DNA of 64,000 nucleotides from Erwinia pyri (GTDB lineage Bacteria; Pseudomonadota; Gammaproteobacteria; Enterobacterales; Enterobacteriaceae): contig NZ_CP132353.1 in assembly GCF_030758455.1 (NCBI RefSeq), forward strand, positions 124,001-188,000, given 5' to 3'. Below, piece after piece: positions 24,897 to 34,703 of this stretch. The notes below the pieces were generated by a model. It worked only from the letters and a program-made list of their open reading frames with translations. It was not told the origin of the DNA and searched no databases. Each line of letters begins with the position of its first letter. The stretch's first letter is position 1. The translations under genes and the position numbers were made by a program.

Positions 24897-27800
24897 ATGA
24901 TGAAAATAAAAACGCTTACCGCCAGACTTCGTCAGCATTGGGTGCCGGGCATGACCTTAGCCGCTTCTGCGCTGGTTTTCCCGACGCTGGCAGCAGAGAA
25001 TAATCCGGCTATTCAGGCGCTGTTCGATCAGGCCAACTACTGGCACCAGAAGGCGCATGACGAGCTGGCGCGCGACGCGCTGAACAAAGTGCTGATGGTG
25101 GATCGTGGCAATACGCAGGCGCTCTATCTGATGGCGCTTTGGACGCAGCAGAGCGGCGACACGGCGACTGCCGCGACATGGCGCACCCGCCTGAGCGAAG
25201 CCTCGCCCAACGATCCGCGGCTGGTGGAGCTGGACCAGGCGCGCCAGATGCAGTCTATCCCGACAGCGCAGCTTTCTCTGGCCCGTCAGCAGGCGCGCAG
25301 CGGTAACATTGCCGCCTCTCTGCAAACCTGGCGCAACACCTTCAGCGGCAATGAGCCGCCAGCCAGCGTGGCGGCAGAATATTACCTGACGATGGCGGGC
25401 GATCGCACGCTGCTGCCGCAGGCCGTGGATAACCTCCGCCAGTTCGCCGCGCAGCATCCTCAGGATACCGGCGCGAAGCTGGCGCTGGGTAAGGCGCTGA
25501 CCTACCAGGAATCGACCCGCCGCGAAGGATTGCAGATACTGGAAAGCATGGCAGACGGCAATCCGGATGCGGATCGTTCTCTGCGCCAGGGGCTGATGTG
25601 GTTAGGCCCGCAGCCGGGCGATGCGCCGCTCTATCAGACCTACCAGCAGCGCCATCCGCAGGATCGCACGGTGATGGAGTATTACCGTAAGAATGCGGGC
25701 GGTGCCGAGAAAGGCCAGGGCTTTACCGCGCTGAACAGCGGCGACGTCAGCGGGGCGCAGTCGGCGTTTAATCAGGTGCTTCAGGCCAACCCGGAAGATG
25801 CGGATGCTTTAGCCGGTCTGGGTTACGTTGCCCAGCGCAACGGTAACTATGCGGCCGCAGCCGACTATCTGGAGCGTGCGGCGAAGCAGGGCGGAGAAAA
25901 CAGCCAGCAGCGTCAGCAGCAGGCGGCAGATGCCCGTTTCTATGCGCAGCTGGCTACCGCGCAGCAGGCGATGAAAGCGGGGAACACCGCTCAGGCGCTG
26001 AGCTTAAGCGAACCGTTAACCCAGGCCGGGGGCGAAAAAGGGACCGCCGCGAAGCTGTTCCGCGCGGACGTACAGCGTCGCAGCAATCAACTGGAGGCGG
26101 CCGAACAGACTTACCGCTCCGTGCTGCAGAGTGATGCCGATAACCGCCCGGCGAAAGAGGGGCTGTTTTACGTGCTGCGCCAGCAAAACCGTGGCGCTGA
26201 AGCGAACACCCTGTTGTCTTCCCTGCCGGATAGCGTGCGCGAAAGCGTGACGCCACGTCCTGCTGTCACCAGCGATCCGGTACGGCGTCAGGCCAAACAG
26301 GCGCTGGCAGCAGGTAACACGCAGCAGGCCACTGCCATTCTCCAGCAGGGCATTCAGCGCTTCCCCTCCGATCCCTGGCTGCGTCTGGATCTGGCCCGCC
26401 TCTATCAACAGCAGGGGAATACCTCCCTGGCGGCCGGGATCATGCAGCCCGCTTTCCGTAGCGGCGCCAGCAACAACGAGATTTACGCCGCTGCGCTGTT
26501 CGCCAGCGAAAGCGGTGCCTGGCAGCAGGCACAGTCGCTGATTTCCCGTATTCCTGCCCGCAGTCAGAACAGCCAGATGCGTGACCTGTCGCACCGTGCC
26601 AACTTCAATCTGCAGATGGCGGTGGCGCAACAGTATCTGGCGCAGGGCTCAAACGCTGCCGCAGCGAACACGCTGAAGGCGCTGGCGGTGAACCCACCAG
26701 AGAACCCGGCTGATGCGGGCAACCTGGCGAAAGGGCTGGCCGATGCGGGCGATTTGTCCACCGCGGTCACCGTGGTGCGCACTAATATGCAGCGCGGCGT
26801 GCAGGGCAACGCTGGCGACTATGCAGCCCAGGTCGCGGTACTGAATCAGGCCGGTCTGAGCAGGGAGGCGCAGAGCTTCCTCAGCAACCCGGAACTGCAG
26901 TCCCGCAGTACGCCAACCCAGCTGGCTGGTATTCAGAATGGCTATGTCATTCAGGAAGCTGACCGTCTGCGCGAGCAGAAGCAGTATGCTGCCGCTTATG
27001 ACAAGCTGATAGGCGCGTTGCAGCACGACCCACAAAACACCGACTTAATGTTTGCGATGGCGCGTCTCTATCAGTCCGGCAAAATGAATAAAGATGCCGG
27101 CGTGGTGTACGACTACCTGCTGACCCGCGACACGCCAACCCAGGATGCGCGGGTGGGCGCAATTGACGTGGCGCTGGCAAACAATGACCTGCCGAAAGCG
27201 AAAGGTCTGGTAGCCGGACTGCGCGGTGAGCAAACCCCTGAACGCCTGCTGTTAATGGCGCGCGTGGCGGAAGCGGATGGCGATCACCAGCAGGCGCTGG
27301 CCTATCTGCGCACCGCGCGCGGTAAAATGATCGGTCTGGAAGGCGCTTCTACCGGTACCAGCCCCGCTATCGGCGGCCTGTCGCTCGCAGACAACCCGTT
27401 TATTAACCGTACCACGCCTTCCCAGCGTCGTTCCCCTTCTGCCTACGGTGCCGTGATGCCGTGGCAGCAGGCTCCCGCAGGCAGCGATGCGGCGTTGCAA
27501 ACCACCAGCGCAGACGTTCCTTCCGAACAGAGCCGCACTCTGCATCAGATCGATACCATGATGGACGATCTGCAGGAGCGCACCGGGACCTGGGTACAGG
27601 GCGGCGTGCAGGTCAGAGGGCGCGATGGCGAATCGGGCCTCAGCAAGCTGACGGAAGCGAAAGCGCCACTCACCTGGTCTACCGTGCCGTATGGCGACAC
27701 GCGTTTCGACTTCACCCTGACGCCGGTAACCCTGAGCGCGGGCAGCGCTTCCGGTTCAGCGGCGCCGCGCTTTGGTACGCAGGCGCTGGAACAGGGCCGC

Positions 27801-28706
27801 AGCGCCCAGGCTAACGATATTCTGCCGTCGCAAGTGAAGCTGAATTCACCCGGCTCGCAAAACGCCTCTGGCGTGGAAGTGAATCTGGGCCTGACGAACG
27901 ATAAGTTCAAAATCGATCTGGGCTCGACGCCGCTGGGACAGGATCTCAGCACGCTGGTGGGCGGCATTCAGTGGTCGCCCAAGCTGACGGATTACCTGAC
28001 GCTGATCCTGACCGGCGAACGCCGCGCCGTCACCGACAGCCTGCTCTCCTATGTGGGTATGGAAGATAAGCTGAGCGGTAAACGCTGGGGCCGCGTGACC
28101 AAAAACGGTGGTAACGCGCTGTTAAGTTACGACAACGGCGATGCGGGCTTCTACTTCGGCGCGGGCGGCTACAGCTACCTGGGCGAGAATGTGGAGAGCA
28201 ACCAGAGCGTGATGGGCTCGGCAGGGGCGTATGTCCGTCCGTTCCACGATGACAGCAGCGAGCTGAAAACCGGGATCAGCATGAGCTGGATGGATTTCTC
28301 GAAAAACCTCAGCTACTACACTTACGGTCAGGGCGGTTACTTCAGCCCGCAGAACTTTGTTGCCGTCTCGTTACCGGTGGACTGGAGCAAAGATTACGAC
28401 GATCTGAAAGTGAAGATGGGCGGCTCGGTGGGGTATCAGTCTTATTCACAGGATCGCAGCGCTTACTTCCCAACCGATCCCGATAAACAGGCGCAGCTGG
28501 AAAGCTATTACAATGCCGGTTACGCCACCGAGGCCTACTACGCGGGCGGCAGTAAAAATGGCATTGGTTATAATCTGCACGCAGGCGCGGACTACAAGGT
28601 TAACAGAGACGTGACCATCGGCGGTCAGCTGGGCTACGACACCTTTGGTGATTACAACGAAAGCACCGCGAAACTCTATTTCCGCTATATGCTCGGGGAC
28701 AAATAG
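24897..28706 (+). CDS. bcsC: Cellulose export outer-membrane porin with TPR scaffold BcsC (locus 1)
   Basis: 1269 residues from ATG 24897, five bases after the bcsB stop (a second ATG follows directly). Signal peptide ends near FPTLA-AENN. About 900 residues of tetratricopeptide repeats follow (for example DALAGLGYVAQRNGNYAAA), then a C-terminal outer-membrane beta-barrel (about 950-1269) ending in an aromatic-rich strand KLYFRYMLGDK. The TPR part spans the periplasm toward BcsB and the barrel exports the glucan. Typical length for BcsC of bcsD-type operons. Confidence 0.94.
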   Translation: MMKIKTLTARLRQHWVPGMTLAASALVFPTLAAENNPAIQALFDQANYWHQKAHDELARDALNKVLMVDRGNTQALYLMALWTQQSGDTATAATWRTRLSEASPNDPRLVELDQARQMQSIPTAQLSLARQQARSGNIAASLQTWRNTFSGNEPPASVAAEYYLTMAGDRTLLPQAVDNLRQFAAQHPQDTGAKLALGKALTYQESTRREGLQILESMADGNPDADRSLRQGLMWLGPQPGDAPLYQTYQQRHPQDRTVMEYYRKNAGGAEKGQGFTALNSGDVSGAQSAFNQVLQANPEDADALAGLGYVAQRNGNYAAAADYLERAAKQGGENSQQRQQQAADARFYAQLATAQQAMKAGNTAQALSLSEPLTQAGGEKGTAAKLFRADVQRRSNQLEAAEQTYRSVLQSDADNRPAKEGLFYVLRQQNRGAEANTLLSSLPDSVRESVTPRPAVTSDPVRRQAKQALAAGNTQQATAILQQGIQRFPSDPWLRLDLARLYQQQGNTSLAAGIMQPAFRSGASNNEIYAAALFASESGAWQQAQSLISRIPARSQNSQMRDLSHRANFNLQMAVAQQYLAQGSNAAAANTLKALAVNPPENPADAGNLAKGLADAGDLSTAVTVVRTNMQRGVQGNAGDYAAQVAVLNQAGLSREAQSFLSNPELQSRSTPTQLAGIQNGYVIQEADRLREQKQYAAAYDKLIGALQHDPQNTDLMFAMARLYQSGKMNKDAGVVYDYLLTRDTPTQDARVGAIDVALANNDLPKAKGLVAGLRGEQTPERLLLMARVAEADGDHQQALAYLRTARGKMIGLEGASTGTSPAIGGLSLADNPFINRTTPSQRRSPSAYGAVMPWQQAPAGSDAALQTTSADVPSEQSRTLHQIDTMMDDLQERTGTWVQGGVQVRGRDGESGLSKLTEAKAPLTWSTVPYGDTRFDFTLTPVTLSAGSASGSAAPRFGTQALEQGRSAQANDILPSQVKLNSPGSQNASGVEVNLGLTNDKFKIDLGSTPLGQDLSTLVGGIQWSPKLTDYLTLILTGERRAVTDSLLSYVGMEDKLSGKRWGRVTKNGGNALLSYDNGDAGFYFGAGGYSYLGENVESNQSVMGSAGAYVRPFHDDSSELKTGISMSWMDFSKNLSYYTYGQGGYFSPQNFVAVSLPVDWSKDYDDLKVKMGGSVGYQSYSQDRSAYFPTDPDKQAQLESYYNAGYATEAYYAGGSKNGIGYNLHAGADYKVNRDVTIGGQLGYDTFGDYNESTAKLYFRYMLGDK

Positions 28707-28708
28707 GC

Positions 28709-29176
28709 ATGAGTGAACTTACACAGCGCACGCTGAATTACTATCGGCAGCAGCAGTATCAGCCAGGCTGGTTTGACTTACTGAGCGTGATGATCAACGG
28801 CATGCTGCGCAACGCGGGTGAGCGGGAGAGCCACGCTTTCCTGCAGCAGATGGGCGAGACGTTAGCGACCCGCTATCCGCTGGGTGCTTTACAAACCGTA
28901 GGGGATCTGGAAGCGCAGATCAACGCGGTGCTGGCGCAGTTCAACTGGGGTTTTGTCGATGTGCAGCCGAGTGAGAGCGCCATGATCATCTCCCATATGG
29001 CGCTGCCGCCGGGTGATGGTTTGATGGATGCCCGTCAGTGGCGTCAGGCGTTAGGGGCGGTGCTGCTGGGCCTCTATGCGCGCTGGCTGCGCGATCAGGG
29101 CGGCAATCCTGCCGTGTCGTTGGTATGCGAAGAGACGGAAAGTGAAGCTACGCTGAACTTCCGTTATCAGGTATGA
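28709..29176 (+). CDS. bcsD: Cellulose synthase periplasmic ring subunit BcsD
   Basis: 155 residues without signal peptide, matching the length of BcsD (AxCeSD) from acetic acid bacteria, which forms an octameric ring that helps order glucan chains into crystalline ribbons. Features include [28 protein letters not shown] and [10 protein letters not shown]. It starts two bases after bcsC and overlaps bcsZ, so it belongs to the bcsOQABCDZ operon. Its presence defines this as the bcsD type of cellulose locus. Confidence 0.88.
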   Translation: MSELTQRTLNYYRQQQYQPGWFDLLSVMINGMLRNAGERESHAFLQQMGETLATRYPLGALQTVGDLEAQINAVLAQFNWGFVDVQPSESAMIISHMALPPGDGLMDARQWRQALGAVLLGLYARWLRDQGGNPAVSLVCEETESEATLNFRYQV

Positions 29177-29187
29177 GGAAGATAAAC

Positions 29188-30186
29188 ATGTCACTGCTCA
29201 GGGCGAGCGTTATCATTATTGCCATGCTGCTGGGCTGCGCGCAGGCGACGGCGGCAGAGGGCTGGAGCAGCTTTAAAAACCGCTTTATGACCAGCGACGG
29301 GCGTATTCAGGATACGGGCAACAACAACGTCAGCCATACCGAAGGGCAGGGCTATGGGATGCTGATGGCGGTCTGGTACAACGACCGCAGCAGTTTTGAC
29401 AGCCTGTGGCGCTGGACCCAGCAGCACCTGAAGAATCCGCAAACCGGCCTGTTTTACTGGAAATATATTCCCAATGCGGCGGATCCGGTTGCCGACAAAA
29501 ATAACGCCTCGGACGGGGATGTGCTGATCGCCTGGGCGCTGCTGAAGGCGGGGCAGAAGTGGCAGAATCCGGCTTATCTGCAGGCTTCCGATCGTATTCA
29601 GAAAGCGATTGTTGCCCGTGACGTAATCACCTTCGGCGGCCAGACCGTGATGCTGCCGGGCAATCAGGGTTTCAACAAAACCAGCTACGTCGTGCTGAAT
29701 CCTTCCTATTTTCTGTTTCCTGCCTGGCGCGATTTCGCCGCCCGCAGTCATCTGAAAGTCTGGAATAACCTGATCGACAGCGGCATGGATCTGCTGTCGA
29801 AGATGCGCTTTGGCGATGCCGGTTTGCCGGTTGACTGGGTAGCATTGAATGCCGATGGCAGCGTGGCGCCCGCTACAGCCTGGCCGCCGCGCTTCAGCTA
29901 TGACGCCATCCGTGTGCCGCTCTATCTCTACTGGTACGACGCGCAAAGTCTGCAGCTGGTGCCGTTCCAGCGCTACTGGTTGGGTTTCTCAAGGCTGCAA
30001 ACGCCTGCGTGGATTGACGTGATGAGTAACGATAAAGCGCCCTACAATATGGCGGGCGGCCTGCTGGCGGTGCGCGATTTAACGCTGAACCAGACCGGCT
30101 ACCTCAGCGACCAGCTGGATGACAAGGAAGATTACTTCTCCTCCAGCCTGCAGCTGCTCGCCTGGCTGGCGCTGAAAGAGCACTAA
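29188..30186 (+). CDS. bcsZ: Endo-1,4-beta-glucanase BcsZ (GH8)
   Basis: 332 residues from ATG 29188, preferred because GAGGAAG lies seven bases upstream; an ATG at 29173 overlapping the bcsD stop is possible. A signal peptide (to QATA-AEG) leads into a GH8 fold with the catalytic acid in HTEGQGYGM (Glu) and [11 protein letters not shown] (Asp). BcsZ trims nascent cellulose in the periplasm and is needed for good export. It is the only bcsZ in the window: the second locus has none, so this enzyme may serve both synthases. Confidence 0.94.
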   Translation: MSLLRASVIIIAMLLGCAQATAAEGWSSFKNRFMTSDGRIQDTGNNNVSHTEGQGYGMLMAVWYNDRSSFDSLWRWTQQHLKNPQTGLFYWKYIPNAADPVADKNNASDGDVLIAWALLKAGQKWQNPAYLQASDRIQKAIVARDVITFGGQTVMLPGNQGFNKTSYVVLNPSYFLFPAWRDFAARSHLKVWNNLIDSGMDLLSKMRFGDAGLPVDWVALNADGSVAPATAWPPRFSYDAIRVPLYLYWYDAQSLQLVPFQRYWLGFSRLQTPAWIDVMSNDKAPYNMAGGLLAVRDLTLNQTGYLSDQLDDKEDYFSSSLQLLAWLALKEH

Positions 30187-30202
30187 AGAGCATTAAGCAA
30201 CG

Positions 30203-30229
30203 CCTGGTTAACCGCTCGGGTTAACCAGG
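30203..30229. terminator. Hairpin between convergent bcsZ and bcsG
   Basis: CCTGGTTAACC-gctcg-GGTTAACCAGG, an 11-bp perfect stem placed between the two converging operons. T-runs are short on both sides, so it is a structural call. Confidence 0.7.
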
Positions 30230-30237
30230 TTGCTGCC

Positions 30238-31869
30238 TTAGTTCGGATAAGCCACCCAATCGCCGCCGTTGAGCCGTATCCAGGGTTTCCCCTGGTACAT
30301 CATCACCACGGCATTGTCGTTCTCGGAAATCACCGGCGTCTGCGGCAGGTTTTCCGTGAGCACCGACATATTCACATTGGCGGCGTTGAAAACCTGACCA
30401 TCCACCACGCGGGAGACCAGGGCTGACAGGGCCTGCAAACTGACCGGAGTTGAAACGTTCAGCGGCCCCTGATGCGGTGCCTTCATGCCGACAAACTTAA
30501 TGCCAACCGGCACGTGAGTAATGCCCGGACTGGGGATATCGCGCAGGCCGGACATCTGCATTTTGTCACCCTGCAGCGCCGCGCCGTGTTCCGGAACCAC
30601 CATCACCATTACCCGGCGGCCTGATTTATCCAGGTTGGTCAGAAACGCATCCAGCTGATCGAACAACAGTTTCGCCCGCGGCTGCCAGGCGTCGGTTTTG
30701 CTGCTGCCCAGCTCTCTCGTACCGTCATGCAGCGGGATGAGGTTGTAGAAGGTGGCGCTGCGGGCGTCGCTGCTTTTCTGCCGATCGTCCAGCCAGCGTT
30801 GCATCACCTCCGCATCGTTCAGCACCGGCGAGCTGTCAAAAGAGGTGAGTTCCGGCCTGATCCCGGCCTGCGACATCAGCGGCGCGCTCAGATTCCCCTG
30901 TTCACGTAGCTCCTGCAGATAGTTACCAAATACCCCGGTATGGTCCATCATCAGCTGCTGCTTAAAGCCAAGCTTTGCAAGATTATCAAAAAGATAGCAG
31001 CGCTGATCGGCGGGTTTGTAGAGATCGCTGTGCGAGCTCTGTCCGCAGCTTGCCCTTAACAAACGGATGCCGGCCGGACCGCTGTAGCCTGTCGCCGAAT
31101 TGTAATTGGTCATCATGATATCGAAATGCTTCCACAGCGGATGATCGCTCAGCTGAGCCGCCTCCATGTCGGACCAGGCCAGCGAACAGATATTGATCAC
31201 CAGGATATCGAACGGGGCCGAATCTGCCGGTAACGCGTCAGGAAAATGGGTGACCTCCTGTTTCTGACTTTCATAAAACGCATTCAGATAGGCCGTCAGA
31301 TTTGCGCTGGTGGGCGGTGCCGACTGATCCAGCCCGCTGGCGGGGGCCGGCTGCGGTGCATTATTTAACGTCACCGGTGGCGTGGCCTCTTTACCCGGTA
31401 ACAGCGCAAAGGAAGGACCGGCAAGATTCACTACGTTGATCCATAGCAGCATCAGCGACACCAGCACCGTCACCCTTATCCACTGGGCGATGAACAGGTA
31501 GAGCACCAGCATCACAAAACCGGTTCCTACCATTTGCCAGTTGATAAAGCGGTTAGCAAGGTCCAGCAGATAAGCCGCGGAAAAGCCGGTGAGCTGGCTG
31601 CCCTGGCTCAGAATGCTCTCCGGTCCCGGCAGCCAGGTGTCGTGCCAGAACAGCCCGATGCCCACCGGCAGGGAGATCCAGTTGCGCAGGCGGTGCAGGC
31701 TGTCGGAGCGCACCGGCAAAACCAGCCAGGCAAGAAACACCAGGTTAGTCAGCGCATGAAAGTTCAGATAACCAAACCACAGCAGGCCAAATTTAAGCAG
31801 AAAATAGAGGTTCCAGCTGCCCAGTCCGCGCCAGCGTACAGGGGATGTAGCTTCATCAAGAGGGCTCAT
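30238..31869 (-). CDS. bcsG: Cellulose phosphoethanolamine transferase BcsG
   Basis: 543-residue inner-membrane protein. An N-terminal membrane domain (about residues 20-160) is followed by a periplasmic linker and a sulfatase-fold catalytic domain. Key residues line up with E. coli BcsG: cysteine in INICSLAWSD, nucleophilic serine in TGYSGPAGIRLLRASC, histidine in PLHDGTRE and the metal pair in VPEHGAAL. It transfers phosphoethanolamine from phospholipid onto cellulose. Last gene of the bcsEFG operon, overlapping bcsF by four bases. Confidence 0.95.
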   Translation of the reverse strand: MSPLDEATSPVRWRGLGSWNLYFLLKFGLLWFGYLNFHALTNLVFLAWLVLPVRSDSLHRLRNWISLPVGIGLFWHDTWLPGPESILSQGSQLTGFSAAYLLDLANRFINWQMVGTGFVMLVLYLFIAQWIRVTVLVSLMLLWINVVNLAGPSFALLPGKEATPPVTLNNAPQPAPASGLDQSAPPTSANLTAYLNAFYESQKQEVTHFPDALPADSAPFDILVINICSLAWSDMEAAQLSDHPLWKHFDIMMTNYNSATGYSGPAGIRLLRASCGQSSHSDLYKPADQRCYLFDNLAKLGFKQQLMMDHTGVFGNYLQELREQGNLSAPLMSQAGIRPELTSFDSSPVLNDAEVMQRWLDDRQKSSDARSATFYNLIPLHDGTRELGSSKTDAWQPRAKLLFDQLDAFLTNLDKSGRRVMVMVVPEHGAALQGDKMQMSGLRDIPSPGITHVPVGIKFVGMKAPHQGPLNVSTPVSLQALSALVSRVVDGQVFNAANVNMSVLTENLPQTPVISENDNAVVMMYQGKPWIRLNGGDWVAYPN

Positions 31870-32051
31870 TGCTTGTCCGATGTTGAAGATTTACGTCGCC
31901 AGGTCCCTTCATATTTTAATGAGCGGGGCGGCGTGAAACGCAGGAGCAGCCCGTGCCACTTTTTCGGCAGCCAGCGGGCATAAAAAGGTTTAAGTAACAG
32001 CAGTAACAGCACCAGCAGCAGCAGGATCTGTACCCCATCCATCAGCGTCAT
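31866..32051 (-). CDS. bcsF: Small membrane protein BcsF
   Basis: 61 residues with one N-terminal membrane helix, IQLLLLVLLLLLLKPFYA-like (about 7-24), and a basic tail LPKKWHGLLLRFTPPR. By position and size it is BcsF, which in E. coli recruits BcsE to the membrane next to BcsG. It overlaps bcsE and bcsG by four bases each (ATGA type), so translation of the three is coupled. Confidence 0.9.
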   Translation of the reverse strand: MTLMDGVQILLLLVLLLLLLKPFYARWLPKKWHGLLLRFTPPRSLKYEGTWRRKSSTSDKQ

Positions 32052-33592
32052 AAGTCCTCTTCCGGTCGTTGGCCGAGGATAATATCTTGCGGCTGATGAC
32101 GAGATTTCTCCACTTTCGGCGCTGGTGCAGCCTGCTCAGGCGCCGAAGCCGCAGGGGCCGCGTGCCATGCTGTTTTCACCTTTCCCGCCATCTGGCGTAC
32201 CTCCGATAAAATTTGCAAATCTTCATACCAGACCAGCCGGTTAGTAAAAATTTCATCATGCGGCAGGCGGAAAATATATTTCAGTGCGGTATCCAGATCG
32301 TTAAAGCGACAGGAAGAGAGGAACACGTAAAGCCGATCGCTCGCCAGCGTGACCAGATCGCCATATCGCCGTGGCTTGCAGAGCGTCAGCGCCTGTTCTG
32401 GTTTCAGTTCAGGCACTGTGCGCAGCGCAACCAGTAGCCCTTTGCCGTTTTCCGGCAGCAGCGTGTTGTTCACCAGCAGCGTCACCGACTGAGAGAACGC
32501 TTCCGGTGAAAGATAGCCCCGCTCCTGCAACGGCTGCATCGATTTCAGCAGAGCGGAAAGGTCAGCCGGCACGTGGCGGTTAAATGACTGGCCCTGAATA
32601 CCTTCAAGGGTGGTCAGGAACCGGGAGAGGGGCGCGCTGAACGGAACGATGGCATTAACGCCGCAGGCCAGCAGCAGGCGCTCATCGCTGTAGCGCAGTG
32701 CCGTTTGCATCTCGCGTACCACGATTTTCAGCCCGCTCCCGCGGGAGATACGCAGGCTGTGAATCTGGCTCGCCATGTCGGAAATGGCGTCGCTGTGCTG
32801 CAGGGCAAAAACCACAGTGGCGGCACTGGCCTGCAGAGCGCGATCGTAAACCGCCCTGTTATCATCGAATAAAAGCCACAGGCTGGAGAGGGGGGGAGCG
32901 CCTTCCAGCACCGATTTTTCAGCAATACAGAGCTGCTCATCATTCAGGGTCAGCGGCGTATTCTGCTCATCCCGATCGATAAGCCTGAAACAGTGCTCAC
33001 TGGCAGAGAGACGCATTGCCCGGTCAGCCAGCATGCCATCGCCGTTTGCCCACCAGTTAATGCGGTAATGCCAGCTGTCCTGTTGCCAGTCAAGTTGAGA
33101 AAGGCCTTCAAGGTGACGATAAAATACCTGCAGATGATGACGAACGTTATTTATGCCCGATCCCGAAGTCACGATCAGCAGCGAAATTTGTTTGCCGCTT
33201 AACCAGCTCTGTAAGCGCTTCAGCCAGCTTTTTATCTCCTCTGCCGTTATTTTTTCCCACAGCAGTGAGGAGGTGAAAAATATTATCAGCCGGGGCTTTT
33301 CCGGTAATACCCGCGCCAGATCATCGGTCAGATTCAACAGGGCCTGACGGGTTTCCGGCAGGGAAAAAAGAGGAATGGCATTCGGCCCTCCCTGAGGTGC
33401 CGGCGTAAGCAGCGCTTCAGGCTTGCTGCCGGAGGTGATTAAGGCAACCGATCGCTGCACGCTGATGCACTGGCGAGCCAGCAAACGCGCATCTTCTTCC
33501 CGGTCAGCGGTCACCCAATAACAACCGGCAGGCTGCATCAGCATGAGTTCATCCCGGACCTGTTCGAAACCCAATGTGAATGAAGAAGCCAT
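32048..33592 (-). CDS. bcsE: c-di-GMP-binding cellulose regulator BcsE
   Basis: 514-residue cytoplasmic protein with a degenerate ATPase-like N-terminal part and a C-terminal GIL domain. The c-di-GMP site RxxD reads RYGD in LCKPRRYGDLVTL at about residue 405. BcsE enhances cellulose synthesis by binding BcsF and BcsQ/BcsR and stabilising c-di-GMP-bound synthase. Close in length to E. coli BcsE. First gene of bcsEFG, divergent from bcsRQABC across a 182-base shared promoter region. The last about 45 residues are Pro/Ala-rich and variable. Confidence 0.93.
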   Translation of the reverse strand: MASSFTLGFEQVRDELMLMQPAGCYWVTADREEDARLLARQCISVQRSVALITSGSKPEALLTPAPQGGPNAIPLFSLPETRQALLNLTDDLARVLPEKPRLIIFFTSSLLWEKITAEEIKSWLKRLQSWLSGKQISLLIVTSGSGINNVRHHLQVFYRHLEGLSQLDWQQDSWHYRINWWANGDGMLADRAMRLSASEHCFRLIDRDEQNTPLTLNDEQLCIAEKSVLEGAPPLSSLWLLFDDNRAVYDRALQASAATVVFALQHSDAISDMASQIHSLRISRGSGLKIVVREMQTALRYSDERLLLACGVNAIVPFSAPLSRFLTTLEGIQGQSFNRHVPADLSALLKSMQPLQERGYLSPEAFSQSVTLLVNNTLLPENGKGLLVALRTVPELKPEQALTLCKPRRYGDLVTLASDRLYVFLSSCRFNDLDTALKYIFRLPHDEIFTNRLVWYEDLQILSEVRQMAGKVKTAWHAAPAASAPEQAAPAPKVEKSRHQPQDIILGQRPEEDL

Positions 33593-33774
33593 AGTTTTTT
33601 CCGCAACACGTCCTGTTACATGGGTTAAATGTAGACCAGATAAAAGTTATTTTGAGAGGATCTTTCACTAAATATACATTACAACTTATACCAATCAGAT
33701 TTAAACTTCAGATAAGATAAATCTTAAGCCAGTCACACTATTTTGGCGCTCTTTTCTGCTGCAAAAGGGGTTCT
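33593..33774. promoter_or_regulatory. Divergent promoter region of the bcsEFG and bcsRQABC operons
   Basis: 182 AT-rich bases between the start codons of bcsE and bcsR. The bcsR side ends in AAAAGGGG as ribosome site. Several TATAAT-like hexamers are present, but I cannot assign one with a convincing -35. No palindromic operator stands out. Confidence 0.5.
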
Positions 33775-33972
33775 ATGACGAGTGAAAAGCGTTTGCCGGT
33801 ATTAACGGCGCCTGGTGAGGCACAGGATGATATTCGTGCGTTAGCCGCCGCCTTTTCTCTACAACGCTGGCACTATGTGGATATTTCCCGGCAGGAGCGC
33901 CTTGACGGCATAGTGGCCCGCTGGCCGCTGCTTGCCGAGCTGGCCACCGCCGCCTCTACTGAGGATCGGTAG
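33775..33972 (+). CDS. bcsR: Cellulose regulator BcsR (YhjR)
   Basis: 65-residue cytoplasmic protein. The family core IRALAAAFSLQRWHYVDISR followed by ERLDGIVARWPLLAELA aligns with E. coli BcsR. BcsR forms a complex with BcsQ that stabilises it and, together with BcsE, senses c-di-GMP and nucleotides. Its TAG stop overlaps the GTG start of bcsQ by one base. Confidence 0.92.
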   Translation: MTSEKRLPVLTAPGEAQDDIRALAAAFSLQRWHYVDISRQERLDGIVARWPLLAELATAASTEDR

Positions 33973-34703
33973 TGCCGGTTATTGCTCTTCAGGGCGTGCG
34001 CGGCGGCGCAGGAACAACTTCGTTGACGGCGGCTTTTGCCTGGGCGTTGCAAACGCAGGGAGAGTCGGTGGTTGTCGCCGATCTCTCGCCGGATAATCAG
34101 CTACGCCTTCACTTTAATACCCGGGCCACGCACCCTCGCGGCTGGCTGCGTGCCGCGCTCGACGACCAGCCCTGGCAACAAAGCGCTCTGCGCTATGCGA
34201 CAGGCCTGGATTTTATCCCGTTCGGCCAGATCAACGATCGGGAACTGATGACGTTTGTCAGCCAGCCGCTGGCATATGGCGGGCACTGGGCTGCCCATCT
34301 GGCAGAGCTACGCCACTCTTACCGCTGGATTTTACTGGACGTTCCCGCAGGCGCAACGCCCTGGACGCGTTCCCTGCTGACGCTGGCCGATCGGGTTATC
34401 AGCGTGGTGGTGCCGGATGCCAATTGCCATATCCGTCTGCATCAGCAGCGCTTCGCCGCCGGTAACCTCTTTCTGCTGAATCAATATTCCCCGCTCGTTA
34501 ATTCCCAGCAGGATCTGCATCAGCTCTGGCTAAGCACGCTGGATAATCTGATCCCGCTCTCTGTCCACCGCGACGAAGCGGTAGCCGAAGCGCTGCTGAA
34601 CAAACAGCCGTTTACGGAATATCGCCCGCAGAGTCTGGCGGCGGAAGAGATGATGACGTTTGCCAGCTGGGCGCTGATCAATCTGCGTGGGATACCGGCA
34701 TGA
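33972..34703 (+). CDS. bcsQ: BcsQ of cellulose locus 2, with altered Walker A motif
   Basis: 243 residues with a GTG start sharing one base with the bcsR stop. The P-loop reads QGVRGGAGTTS: the ParA signature lysine is Arg and the GKT lysine is Thr, as in E. coli BcsQ (RGGVGTTT). The rest follows E. coli BcsQ: VVADLSPDNQLRLHFN, ILLDVPAGATPW, NCHIRLHQQ and SVHRDEAVAEALL. It should act with BcsR in assembling the secretion complex. It is only distantly similar to the bcsQ of locus 1. Overlaps bcsA by four bases. Confidence 0.93.
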   Translation: MPVIALQGVRGGAGTTSLTAAFAWALQTQGESVVVADLSPDNQLRLHFNTRATHPRGWLRAALDDQPWQQSALRYATGLDFIPFGQINDRELMTFVSQPLAYGGHWAAHLAELRHSYRWILLDVPAGATPWTRSLLTLADRVISVVVPDANCHIRLHQQRFAAGNLFLLNQYSPLVNSQQDLHQLWLSTLDNLIPLSVHRDEAVAEALLNKQPFTEYRPQSLAAEEMMTFASWALINLRGIPA

